This document shows positions 24,501-32,603 of a stretch of 64,000 nt of DNA, piece after piece; the first letter of the stretch is position 1; each line of letters opens with the position of its first letter. The stretch is from CALFXN01 sp937957815 (GTDB lineage Bacteria; Synergistota; Synergistia; Synergistales; Aminobacteriaceae), in assembly GCA_036788195.1 (NCBI GenBank), contig DAIQNX010000012.1, forward strand, positions 14,708-78,707, read 5' to 3'. Below the pieces are notes generated by a model. That model was not told where the DNA came from. It saw nothing but the letters and a program-made list of their open reading frames with translations, and ran no database searches. Made by a program: the position numbers and the translations under genes.

Positions 24501-25960
24501 TGCGCATCACGGCGCAGATTCTCGCGGCGCGCGACATCGAGCGTGCGGCCGTCTTCCAGGACTTCGGCCTCATCGCGCGGCAGCTCTACGAGAAGTACGA
24601 GCCCTCGCCAACGCGCCTGCCCCCGCTCGAAATGCGCTTCGAGGGGAAGCGGCTGCGCCCCGTGCGAACGGGCGGCGCGAACCGGCCCTCCGGAATTCGG
24701 GACGCGGGGGTGTTCGGACGGATTTTAGCGAGTGCAGCGAGCGGGGCGAGCCTGGCGATACGCCCCGCCGAGGCCGCCGACGCCGAACCCGATGCTCCGG
24801 CGGCCGGCGGGGACGATCCCCTTTCCTTCCGCGTCGCGGCAAAGGTGTCGGGCGTTTCCGTCCTGAACGGCGACGCGCTCGACGGATCGGAGCCGCTGCG
24901 GCTGAGCGTCCTTCTCGAAGGCGAGGGAGACTTCGGCGACGACGAGCGCCCCGTCGCCTTCGATATCGCGACGCAGCGGCTCAGGAAGGTGCGCTCCGGC
25001 GACGGTTCGGGCGGCGACTCGAAAGACGACCGGCTGAAGCCCGGAGACGTCGCCGAGGACCGAATCGTCGTGCGCGCCCTAGCCTCCGACGGCGGCGGCC
25101 CCGAACTCGCCCGGGCCGAAGTCGTCGTTCGCGTGCTGCTCCCCGGCGACGACAGCGCGCGCGACGTTCCCCTCTACCGCCACATCGAGACACGGCGCGA
25201 CGGAAGCATGAAGGAACGCTACACGTACGTGAAGCGGTTCTCCGGAATGCCTCCGGAATGGAAGGCGGACGGCGTCGAAGTCTATCACGGCGACTACGAG
25301 GTCTTCTCGGGCGACGGTTCTACGCGCCTCGAGCTGCGCCCCTACCGTTTCGGCGTGCTGCACGGAAAGCTCCGCTTCTACAACCAGAAGGGGCAGCTCG
25401 TCCACGAGGTCCCGTACGAGAACGGCGTGACGCACGGCGACGACATCCGCTTCGACCCGGACAGCGCGGGACGCCTCGTGATGCGCTACGACAACGGATG
25501 GGCCGCCGAAAAAAACGCTACCGGAACGACCGGGCAGCCGTACGTTCATATCACGTACGAGAAGATGACGCTCCCGGACGGCTCCCTCGCCATGAAGGGC
25601 GAGGCGACGCGCTGGTGGGCGAACGGGAAGCTCCGCTGGCAGGGAAAGTACGAGGGCGTCTGGCAGGACCTCAATTCCCTCGGTGGCGCGCGCGGCGAGG
25701 AGATAAGGGGCAAGACGGGGACATGGACCGTGTACCACGAGAACGGCCAGGTCGCCGAACGCGGCGACTACGCGAAAGGGTATGCGGAGGGCGTCCACGT
25801 CATATACGACGAGCAGGGCCGCGTCGTGTCGCGGGGACCTTACTTCCGCGGACTCGAACAGGGACGATGGAAGGGGTATGAGTACCGCGAGAAAGACACC
25901 GTCCGCAGGTGGACCGTCTTCGAAAACGGGCGGGCCGTCGATTCGGGAATCGAGGAATAG
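21590..25960 (+). CDS. Large exported protein with nucleotidyltransferase-like motif and MORN-like C-terminus
   Basis: About 1456 residues (1459 if ATG 21581 is used; the AAGGGGG site is two bases from 21581 and eleven from 21590). Numbers here count from 21581. A signal peptide covers residues 15-40. Residues 174-236 show NAGGTGDYTRDQDITVF, then a possible third acid in GGIDFPQIEV, which resembles the Gly-Gly/Ser...Asp-x-Asp core of polymerase-beta-type nucleotidyltransferases. A His-rich helical region follows (YEGAHHDLSKGPLKYAG). Around residues 700-800 there is a hydrophobic, glycine-containing stretch. Residues 1200-1459 contain MORN/YwqK-like units such as GKLRWQGKYEG and GTWTVYHENGQVAERGDY. 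Function unknown. The family assignments are by eye. Confidence 0.7.
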   Translation: MAHLREHPGTARVRFAALLSLLCVLFSVFPAQPVLGADPPPDEVVGKVSVTLPPKEKKPPDDPEAAKRIESRAGGLLKEQLDWHAAYVRDPDGTLSPAAQATLALARDPGYGRSQAVQNLGNGGERVRPLIRSLDVGRHELLKHIYRRAMILANEKLASAGLSPLNTLQAVNAGGTGDYTRDQDITVFAGDPVREKAFFDAVEIVARDELHLATDVKPTGGIDFPQIEVTFFRGTNDLPDARFATDVEEFALKYRKAIANQAADKEAYKGGGADIEVKGRRVPGKMYVQQLTWVDGRPVYVAETPRNFREGASMFSGTAPERWQRFERAAHIFSDLVQGSQHYEGAHHDLSKGPLKYAGRAIEHLCAIYGMKPWPELKPEDRTELLRRVWPHIDPKTQQGGRIYAQIADALDTAVHVKTKKELPGGLDAAQAAKADKIALAFLRNATGVTLSKMAQDMLNPPAFDSKAMRALAGDAWDRMSAVERFRFARTKDETFRAATGRASMENLLVAMSMLRATDVSGGRTLPDGPGGRMLARVISGANPELRPILTLAGEYAEVWVRRQQTSDPKVHAECDAAMSDIRGKLKRVCPLAPAEMPGAALLRKAARDGPRTVLEAESRPGRSWLSPEAAEVRNAFMEHLRAAFPSHAEEWKNFRATVEDIGMKGYVARRVLDEAFQWDTLADALTLVEMYQGGASWRDYGTFIGINLASRIHWGIGPLIQAVGVRDEKAVKELGKNLVFMTLSRVVPWAASAKIAFDVMRGTVVVTVGWAVNQANVATIDALYTGEAGRTDAGAAGTARGRIRDSGTCVLPENHVLRTTPPGERDVVIDIDRDAVYTDAIRRWTGADPDEVPRASPPRADAASFVTAHDAFVRILMRQAEQFGPTWVQEPGKQFFPLRLGEKEVEDALRALEPFIRNNAVREADVVLSEVAARGYRSYMEEEGTDVIREGLIRRYASDVLGGMIQHWHVRITAQILAARDIERAAVFQDFGLIARQLYEKYEPSPTRLPPLEMRFEGKRLRPVRTGGANRPSGIRDAGVFGRILASAASGASLAIRPAEAADAEPDAPAAGGDDPLSFRVAAKVSGVSVLNGDALDGSEPLRLSVLLEGEGDFGDDERPVAFDIATQRLRKVRSGDGSGGDSKDDRLKPGDVAEDRIVVRALASDGGGPELARAEVVVRVLLPGDDSARDVPLYRHIETRRDGSMKERYTYVKRFSGMPPEWKADGVEVYHGDYEVFSGDGSTRLELRPYRFGVLHGKLRFYNQKGQLVHEVPYENGVTHGDDIRFDPDSAGRLVMRYDNGWAAEKNATGTTGQPYVHITYEKMTLPDGSLAMKGEATRWWANGKLRWQGKYEGVWQDLNSLGGARGEEIRGKTGTWTVYHENGQVAERGDYAKGYAEGVHVIYDEQGRVVSRGPYFRGLEQGRWKGYEYREKDTVRRWTVFENGRAVDSGIEE

Positions 25961-26065
25961 GGCGGACCGCTCCCGGCGAGGATCTGTGTTCGCCCCGAGG
26001 GGCTGCGTTCGCCGCGAGAAGGGGCGCGCCTTCGTTCCGGGAATGCCCGGGACTTTTGGCCCCCA

Positions 26066-26095
26066 CTGGCAGGGACGCTGAAGGTACGCTATTAT
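26066..26095 (+). promoter_or_regulatory. Candidate internal promoter before the metalloprotease-like gene
   Basis: CTGGCA (26066-26071), 18-base spacer, TATTAT (26090-26095), in the 177-base gap between the 1456- and 1098-residue genes. The match is weak at -35. It would let the last four genes be transcribed separately. Confidence 0.4.
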
Positions 26096-26137
26096 ACAGA
26101 CTATTAGGCAGAGTTCTCCGGGAAGGAGAGGGTCCGC

Positions 26138-29100
26138 ATGAAGCTCCGCGCGCGGGCGATTTCGGTATTCGTTGTTCTGACGCTCGCGATACTTCCGCTC
26201 GCGACATGGCCGTTCGCGATGCGGGCAGCGTCCGCTGACGCCGGAACGGACGGGCGCGCTTCCGCGGCCAGGATCCCGGAGCCTCCGTCCGATTCTCCGC
26301 TGCGGACGGCTCTCGGCGCCCTTCTCCGCGAGAGGGAGCGCCGGTCGGCTGTTTTGTCCCCGGACGTGGCCGTCGTTTCGCCCGAGGCGATATCCGGCCC
26401 CGTCCTCGCCGAAGCGTCCCTGTCCGCGAACGGAGGGCGCGTCGCCGCGGCGGACGGCCTTACGCTCGATTTCGCCCCCGGCTCCGTGACGAAACCGTCT
26501 CCCATACGGATCTCCCGTTCCGACGCACCGCCCCCGAATGTCCTGGGAGGCTCGTCCGAACTGCTCGGTTCGTGGAGGGTGGACACCGCGAGCGCCGACG
26601 TCTTCCGGGCGCCCGTCGGCGTATCGATGAAGCTTCCCGTCGTTCCGGGACCGCTGTCGCCCGACATGATCGTCCCGATGATCTCCCGCGACGGACGGAC
26701 GTGGTTTCCCGTCCCGCACACGAGGGACGGCGACACGCTCCGGTTCGAGACGACGCACTTCAGCATCCTCGGCGCGGTCCTGATCGGAACGGCGATCGGA
26801 TCGGCCGTTCTCGCCGTCATCCGGGCCCCGACGGAACTTCCGTCCGTCTTCCACGACGAGGCGCCCTTCATTTCTTCTCCCTATCCCGACCCGGAGGGGT
26901 GGTCGATCGCGTGGGCGAAATCGCTCGGGTCGGGAAGCAAGGGGCTCAAGGATGAAAAAACGCTCGAGATCGTCTTCAGGGCCCTCTGGGACGACTACAG
27001 GAAGAATGTCATCGATCTCGCGGAGCTTCGCGACAAGCGGATCGCGAGGGCGCGTGAGTCGAATCTGCCCGTCGAACCGATCCTCGGGGAGCTTCAGCCG
27101 CTCTTCGGCACGCTTCGGGAGAATCTCGAACGGAACCGGGCGCGGGCCTTCATGCAGTACGGCGTTCCCGACGCCGTCGCGGAGGTCCGGGAGGCTCTCC
27201 TCACCGCGAAACGCACTCTCGTCGCCGACCCGGCGGGGCGCGGCTTCGCCGACCCGGGGCCGATCACGGTTTTCGTGACGTCGAAGGCGGGTGCGAACGA
27301 CGGCGAGACCGTCATCCGGTGGACGTCGGACCCGTATCTCTTCCTGTACGCGAAAACCGGACGAGACACCCTCTATCTCACGGTCCTCCACGAATACTTC
27401 CACGCGATCCAGAAGCGCTACCTCTCGAACGCGAACAGGAACATCTTTCTGACGGAAGCGTCGGCGACGCTTCTCGAGCGGGAGACGATTTCGACCTTCG
27501 ACGCCAGGGGGCTGAAGATCACGAACTACCTCGCCGACCTCGGGAAGATCAGGATCGGGCTCAAGGGACCGAAGCTTCCCCTGCTCTGGGGGGACGCGAA
27601 GCCCTATCAGCGCTTCGGCTACGGAATGTCGTGGTTTCTCGAGTTTCTCCGGGACGAGGTCTTCATGAAGAACTTCCCGACGTCGAAGAAGGAGAACTTT
27701 CAGAACTACCTCCTCGCTCACTTCCGCGACACGAACCAGTCGCCGGAATTTCTCGACGTCCTGAAATATGCGGCCGGGGGCGGCGACAGGGAACTCGGAA
27801 CGGCGCTCGCGAACTTCGCCGAAAAGGCGGTCTTTCCCGGGCTCTCCGGTGCGACGCTCTACGAACGAACCTACGTCGACGCCCAGAACCACTTCATGGT
27901 CATCGACAGCCCAAAGACGCTTCACGAGGTCGTCTCCCTCGACGCCGAAGGTCTCTTCGAGCTGAACGACTCGCGGATCCCCCCGTGGTCGATCCAGTTC
28001 TTCGAGTTTCAAAGCGACTCAGCGGCGAAGCGGAACGTGCGCCCGAAGCTCGCCCTGCTCTGCCCTCCCGAATGGTTCGACGCGTCGGCGACGCTCGGAC
28101 GGCGGCTCTACATCCGGAACGCGAACGCCACGGACGCGGCCGTCGTGACCCCCGACGCAACCGGCATCCGGCGAGCCTTCGACTTCGACGGACCGACGCG
28201 CCTCTACATCGTCGACACGGGACAGACGGGGTCCGGGTGGGCTCGCGAATACGCGTCCGGCAACGTGATCCTTCTCGAGGGGCCGCACGACATCCGGACG
28301 GTCGCCCTCGACCCCGCGTCTCCGCTCGACGGACCGTCGCTCAGGATCGAGTGGAAGCTTCCGGCCGTCGCGACGACGAAGCCGGCGCTCGTCGAGGGAT
28401 TCGATCTCGACGTCGTCGCGTCGTCGGCTGCCCCGGCGCCGCTCTACCACGTCCGTCTGAAGCCCGGCGAAACGACGCACACGATTCTTCCCGGATCATC
28501 GAAAGGCGGGGCGGGCGCCGGAAACCTCGTGAACCGGAACGCCATCGTCCGGATGACGACGGTCCTGAAGGGAGAGCCTGCCCTCGCGAGCTTTCCGTCC
28601 GAGGCGCTCATCGCGCCCCAAACCGCCCGGATCGTCCCGTTCTTCGAGAACCGGAGCTATTGGATGACGGCATCGCCGCTCGGCAACGACCCGAACGCGC
28701 CGCTGCCGCACGTTCCGATGCGCGTCGCGGCGTCCGTCGCGGGGCTCGAAGGCGAGATCCGGAAGGGAACTCCGGAGTGGGACCGTCTCATGGAGCTGAC
28801 CTCGGGCGTCCAGGAAGCCGGGAAGGAGCTCGAGAAACAGCTCGTCGCGGAGCTGAAGAAGCTCGGACTCTCCCATCTCGCCGCGAACCCCGAGACGATG
28901 AAGCAGGCGATGGACGCGCTCCGGATGGCAGGTGTCGGCCTGCATCCGTCGTCGCCCCTGAACCGCGCCGTCGTCGGAAGCGGATACAGGAGACGAGGAA
29001 CGCCGGTCGTAGCGACCGTGACGCTGTCGATTCCGCGGGTTCCGCTCGTACCGCTCGCAATCGCGGGCACGTCCCCGGACGGACGCGTCTTCGCGCGACT

Positions 29101-29434
29101 CACTGTCCGGAAGTGGTTCGTCACTACGGGGTTCCAGTCGAGCCCGGAGATCGAAGGGCCGTCGGGAAGCGCATCTCTGACGTGGGACGCGACGGCAGGC
29201 AGTCCCGTTTCCCCGCCGTCGTCGCCCGACCTTCCGAACGATGCGGGGCACAGGGTCGTCCGTACTCCCGCCCGTCAGGACGCATTCTCTCTCGATCTCG
29301 TCGTGTTCTATACGCTCGACTTCCTGGACAGCCGGAACGTGCCCGTCGTCGAATCGGGGCAGCCCGTCCGCTACGAGAACCTCTCCGTGACGTTCCCGGC
29401 AGGCATCTGGTTCTGCCCGGAAAAACCCCGTTGA
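26138..29434 (+). CDS. Exported HExxH metallopeptidase-like protein, 1098 residues
   Basis: A signal peptide covers about residues 1-33. Residues 95-210 look like a ZU5-type beta domain (ADGLTLDFAPGSVTKPSPIR, with a GRTWFPVPHTRDG tail), a fold often found next to surface or autoproteolytic modules. The zinc-protease motif is His418-Glu419-x-x-His422 (VLHEYFHAIQKRY), with Glu440 18 residues later (FLTEASATLLE) as the likely third ligand, a gluzincin-like layout. The C-terminal 600 residues are probably beta-rich and unassigned. The ATG at 26138 has GGAAGGAG. It is encoded between the nucleotidyltransferase-like gene and a beta-propeller/TPR gene. The substrate is unknown. Confidence 0.75.
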   Translation: MKLRARAISVFVVLTLAILPLATWPFAMRAASADAGTDGRASAARIPEPPSDSPLRTALGALLRERERRSAVLSPDVAVVSPEAISGPVLAEASLSANGGRVAAADGLTLDFAPGSVTKPSPIRISRSDAPPPNVLGGSSELLGSWRVDTASADVFRAPVGVSMKLPVVPGPLSPDMIVPMISRDGRTWFPVPHTRDGDTLRFETTHFSILGAVLIGTAIGSAVLAVIRAPTELPSVFHDEAPFISSPYPDPEGWSIAWAKSLGSGSKGLKDEKTLEIVFRALWDDYRKNVIDLAELRDKRIARARESNLPVEPILGELQPLFGTLRENLERNRARAFMQYGVPDAVAEVREALLTAKRTLVADPAGRGFADPGPITVFVTSKAGANDGETVIRWTSDPYLFLYAKTGRDTLYLTVLHEYFHAIQKRYLSNANRNIFLTEASATLLERETISTFDARGLKITNYLADLGKIRIGLKGPKLPLLWGDAKPYQRFGYGMSWFLEFLRDEVFMKNFPTSKKENFQNYLLAHFRDTNQSPEFLDVLKYAAGGGDRELGTALANFAEKAVFPGLSGATLYERTYVDAQNHFMVIDSPKTLHEVVSLDAEGLFELNDSRIPPWSIQFFEFQSDSAAKRNVRPKLALLCPPEWFDASATLGRRLYIRNANATDAAVVTPDATGIRRAFDFDGPTRLYIVDTGQTGSGWAREYASGNVILLEGPHDIRTVALDPASPLDGPSLRIEWKLPAVATTKPALVEGFDLDVVASSAAPAPLYHVRLKPGETTHTILPGSSKGGAGAGNLVNRNAIVRMTTVLKGEPALASFPSEALIAPQTARIVPFFENRSYWMTASPLGNDPNAPLPHVPMRVAASVAGLEGEIRKGTPEWDRLMELTSGVQEAGKELEKQLVAELKKLGLSHLAANPETMKQAMDALRMAGVGLHPSSPLNRAVVGSGYRRRGTPVVATVTLSIPRVPLVPLAIAGTSPDGRVFARLTVRKWFVTTGFQSSPEIEGPSGSASLTWDATAGSPVSPPSSPDLPNDAGHRVVRTPARQDAFSLDLVVFYTLDFLDSRNVPVVESGQPVRYENLSVTFPAGIWFCPEKPR

Positions 29435-29453
29435 GGCGAAAGGAGTGACATCC

Positions 29454-31541
29454 GTGAATCCGAGACGCATTCCCGTCGTGACGATCGCCATTCTCATCAT
29501 TTCCGCGTCCGCCGTTCTCCTCCGGACACCTGCGGAAGCGAACGCCCCCATGGTGCGACGCTGGGCGGAGCCCTTCTCCGTTCTCGTCCCCGCCGACTGG
29601 ACGCCGATGCTCGAAAGGAATTCGACCGGCTTCATCAGGGGCAGACAGCCATCGAAAGACTCGTTCTCCCCGTTCATCGCCGTCATGCTCGGCTTCGAGC
29701 GCGTTCCGAAGTCGGGATACGAAGGACTGCTCTCCGACATCGAGCGCTCGTTTTCTAAAGACGCGCACAACTTCCGGAGCTCGCGTTCTCAGGTCCGGCT
29801 CGGCGATCTCGACGCCGCCGAACTCGAATGGTCCGCCGAAGCAAAGGTCGGAAACGTGTTCCGCCCGATGAGCGGACGGATCGCCATCACGACGGAAGCC
29901 GTCCGGGACGGTTTCCACGCGATGTTCACGCTGATGGGCGACGATGCGTCCATGAAAGAAAACGCTCCTGCCGCGGAATCGCTCGTCGCCTCGGTGAGCC
30001 GGGACGTTCCCCCGTTCGGGGAGGTCCGTTCGATCCCGTACCTCGAGCCGAACAACGACTTCCGCCACATCCGCGGAGCGGGGATCGACGACGCCGGACG
30101 CGTCGCGCTCGGGACCTCGGATGTCCAGGGCGTCAAGCTCTTCGCAACGGACGGAAGCCTGACGGCCTACATCCGCAAGACCGGCGAAGAGAGGCCGTTC
30201 AACGCCGTCGCGGCGACCTGCTCCCGTACGGACGGAGCGATTCTCGTCCTCGATGACGCGTACGGACAGGGCTACGTCGTCCACGAACTCTCGCCCGACG
30301 GCGCGACGAAACGCCGCATCCCGATCGCGCGCGACGTCTTCGGCGAAAAACGCTTCTCGCCGTCGCAGATCGTTCCGCTCGCCGACGGAGGGTTCGCCCT
30401 CGCGGGAGATCCTTCCGTATTCGTCTTCGACGGCGGCGGAAAATTCGTGCGATCGTTCGCGACTCCCGGACTCCATGCCCTCGCCGCGCTCCCGGACGGT
30501 TCGTTCGCGGCGGCGGTCATACCGGGGGAGGGAACGGGATCCATCCGGATCCTCGACGCGAAGGGCATCGAACTCAGATCGTGGGGACGATGGGGAAGTT
30601 CCTTCGAAACGGTCTCGTCCGACTCCTTCCGCCCGAAACACATCGCCGCGGACGGAAGGGGACGAATCGTCGCAATCGACGACGACGAGGACGTCCTGAT
30701 CGCCTACGACGCCTCGGGAACGCTCGGGCATTTCATGAAGATCCGGAGTTTCGGACTTCCGGAGGCGCTCGCCGCGAACGGGTCCGGCAGTATCTGCCTC
30801 GTCGCGCGTCCGTCGTCGGGCTCCACGACGCAGGCGTCCGCGTTCATCCTCGAGAATGCGTGGAAGGGAGAGTCCGCGTCGTCCGGCCCGATCGTTCCGG
30901 ACGACGCGGGAACGCGCCGTCCGGAATCGGACCCGGGCTCGCTTTCCGACGTCGAACTCGATGCCGAAATCGAGCGCTGCACGCGGGCGCTCGAACTTCG
31001 CGAACGAGGCGCGGCGCTCCAGGACGAAGGAAAGCTTGCGGAAGCGATCGCGGCGTTCGGAAAAAGCCTCGAGCTCTTCGCCGACCCGGCGCTCGAGCGC
31101 CACATCGCTCTTCTGAAGGCGGCATCGGTCTCCCCGACGCCTGAACCGACGTCTGAACCGACACCCGTCCCCTCTCCGACCGTGACGCCGACTCCGCTGC
31201 CGACGCGCGACGACGCTGCGGCGCGGGCCGACCGGCTGCGTTCCGAAGGGATCCTGAAACAGAAGGAGGGACGTCTCTACGACGCGCTCGTGAAATACCG
31301 CGAAAGCCTCGCCCTGAACCCGGACCCCGAGCTCTCCGCCTATGCGGACCGTCTCGAGAAAATCCTTCGCGACCGCGCCCGAAAGCTCGTCGCGACGGGG
31401 ATGGACCTTCAGAAAAAGAAGCGCTACGCCGAGGCGATGAAGGCCTATCGCGACAGCCTTGGCGTGTTCCCGGACCCGATGATCGTGGAACACGTGCGCA
31501 AGCTCGGCGAGTATCTCGAATCGCTCGACAGGAAACCGTAA
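29454..31541 (+). CDS. Exported beta-propeller and TPR protein
   Basis: A 695-residue protein with a signal peptide (residues 5-28). Residues 30-185 resemble a DcrB/PsbP-like alpha-beta domain (EPFSVLVPADWTPML). Residues 190-450 carry repeated NHL/propeller-like strands (GIDDAGRVALGTSD, HIAADGRGRIVAIDDD). A TPR unit is followed by a Pro/Thr-rich linker and two further TPR units at the C-terminus, closely similar to the C-terminus of the 3068-residue protein. The GTG at 29454 lies eight bases after AAAGGAG. An earlier GTG at 29445 touches the site. It starts 19 bases after the metalloprotease-like gene. Confidence 0.75.
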   Translation: MNPRRIPVVTIAILIISASAVLLRTPAEANAPMVRRWAEPFSVLVPADWTPMLERNSTGFIRGRQPSKDSFSPFIAVMLGFERVPKSGYEGLLSDIERSFSKDAHNFRSSRSQVRLGDLDAAELEWSAEAKVGNVFRPMSGRIAITTEAVRDGFHAMFTLMGDDASMKENAPAAESLVASVSRDVPPFGEVRSIPYLEPNNDFRHIRGAGIDDAGRVALGTSDVQGVKLFATDGSLTAYIRKTGEERPFNAVAATCSRTDGAILVLDDAYGQGYVVHELSPDGATKRRIPIARDVFGEKRFSPSQIVPLADGGFALAGDPSVFVFDGGGKFVRSFATPGLHALAALPDGSFAAAVIPGEGTGSIRILDAKGIELRSWGRWGSSFETVSSDSFRPKHIAADGRGRIVAIDDDEDVLIAYDASGTLGHFMKIRSFGLPEALAANGSGSICLVARPSSGSTTQASAFILENAWKGESASSGPIVPDDAGTRRPESDPGSLSDVELDAEIERCTRALELRERGAALQDEGKLAEAIAAFGKSLELFADPALERHIALLKAASVSPTPEPTSEPTPVPSPTVTPTPLPTRDDAAARADRLRSEGILKQKEGRLYDALVKYRESLALNPDPELSAYADRLEKILRDRARKLVATGMDLQKKKRYAEAMKAYRDSLGVFPDPMIVEHVRKLGEYLESLDRKP

Positions 31542-31568
31542 CGGAAACAGGAAGGTGGGATTCGTACC

Positions 31569-32603
31569 ATGCCGACTTTTGTGACACGATGCGTCCGGGA
31601 TGCGGCCGGAAGCCTGGATGCCTTCAACGCGCCGACCGTGCTCGCCCTGCTCGCTGCGCTCGTCGCGATTTCGCTTTTCGTCTCAGTCGCGGCGACGCCT
31701 CTCGAAGCCGCGACATCCGGCGACCTTCCCACGCCGGAGCTTCTGTCCGCCGATGAACCGGGAACGAACGACGCGGAAGACTTCTCCTCCGACGTCGACG
31801 TCCCGGACTTCTATTCGGGCGTGGACGGAAACGTTTTCGCGATGTTCGACGACGTCTTCGCGTCCCCGGACCGGGAACCCGATCCGGCGGACGCCGTCGG
31901 CGACATCGAGCCGTTTCCGGCGGAACAGGAGGCTCTCCGCAAGGCACAGTCCGACCCGAGCCGTCTCAACGTCATGACGCTCGCGATGGTGCGCGCGCGA
32001 ATGGCCACGGTGCTGCTCGCGAAAGCGCGGACCTCGCCGGATCTCGTTCCGGCGAAAAGCGGAATGGACCGCGCGATCGCCTACGCCCTCTCGGCCGTCG
32101 ACCTCGTACCGGACGAGCCGGCCTTCACGTTCCTGCTCGCACAGGTCTATGCCGCGCAGCCGAAGAGCGACCTCATGATCTCGCTCGCCGAAGACGCGGC
32201 GGAACGGACGCTCGCACTCGATCCGGCGAAGGCCGAGGCACGGCTTCTTCTCGGCGCGATCCTGTTCCGGCAGCGGTTCTTCGGCCCCGCGCTCGACAGC
32301 TTCGAACGCGCCGTCACCGACAGACCGGCGCTTCTGGACATCCGGACTTCCGGGCTCATGGGATCGGCATATTGTCTTGACGGTCAGGCCGAACGGGGCG
32401 AACGCTTTTTCGACGCGTTCGCGAAGAAGGACCCGCAGTGCGGCCCCGCGTGGTTCGCGCTCTCCGTGCTCCGGCGCGCGAACGGGAAGAACGTGGAGGC
32501 GAAGTCGTCGATGGAAAAGGCGATCTCCGCGCTGAAGTCCGATCCGGCGACGCGAAAATACGCCGGAACTCTCCTGAAGGAGTGGGGAGGTAACGCGCAA
32601 TGA
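31569..32603 (+). CDS. Membrane-anchored or exported TPR protein, 344 residues
   Basis: One hydrophobic segment at residues 23-48 (VLALLAALVAISLFVSVAA) is either a signal peptide or an anchor. An acidic low-complexity region (residues 52-100) follows. From about residue 130 onward the sequence is helical with TPR-like units (AERTLALDPAKAEARLLLGA, ALDSFERAVTDRPALLD, AWFALSVLRRANGKNVEAK). It is probably a scaffold for the neighbouring large proteins. Its TGA overlaps the ATG of the 3068-residue gene (ATGA), so the two are translationally coupled. The ribosome site GGAAGGTGGG is present. Confidence 0.75.
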   Translation: MPTFVTRCVRDAAGSLDAFNAPTVLALLAALVAISLFVSVAATPLEAATSGDLPTPELLSADEPGTNDAEDFSSDVDVPDFYSGVDGNVFAMFDDVFASPDREPDPADAVGDIEPFPAEQEALRKAQSDPSRLNVMTLAMVRARMATVLLAKARTSPDLVPAKSGMDRAIAYALSAVDLVPDEPAFTFLLAQVYAAQPKSDLMISLAEDAAERTLALDPAKAEARLLLGAILFRQRFFGPALDSFERAVTDRPALLDIRTSGLMGSAYCLDGQAERGERFFDAFAKKDPQCGPAWFALSVLRRANGKNVEAKSSMEKAISALKSDPATRKYAGTLLKEWGGNAQ

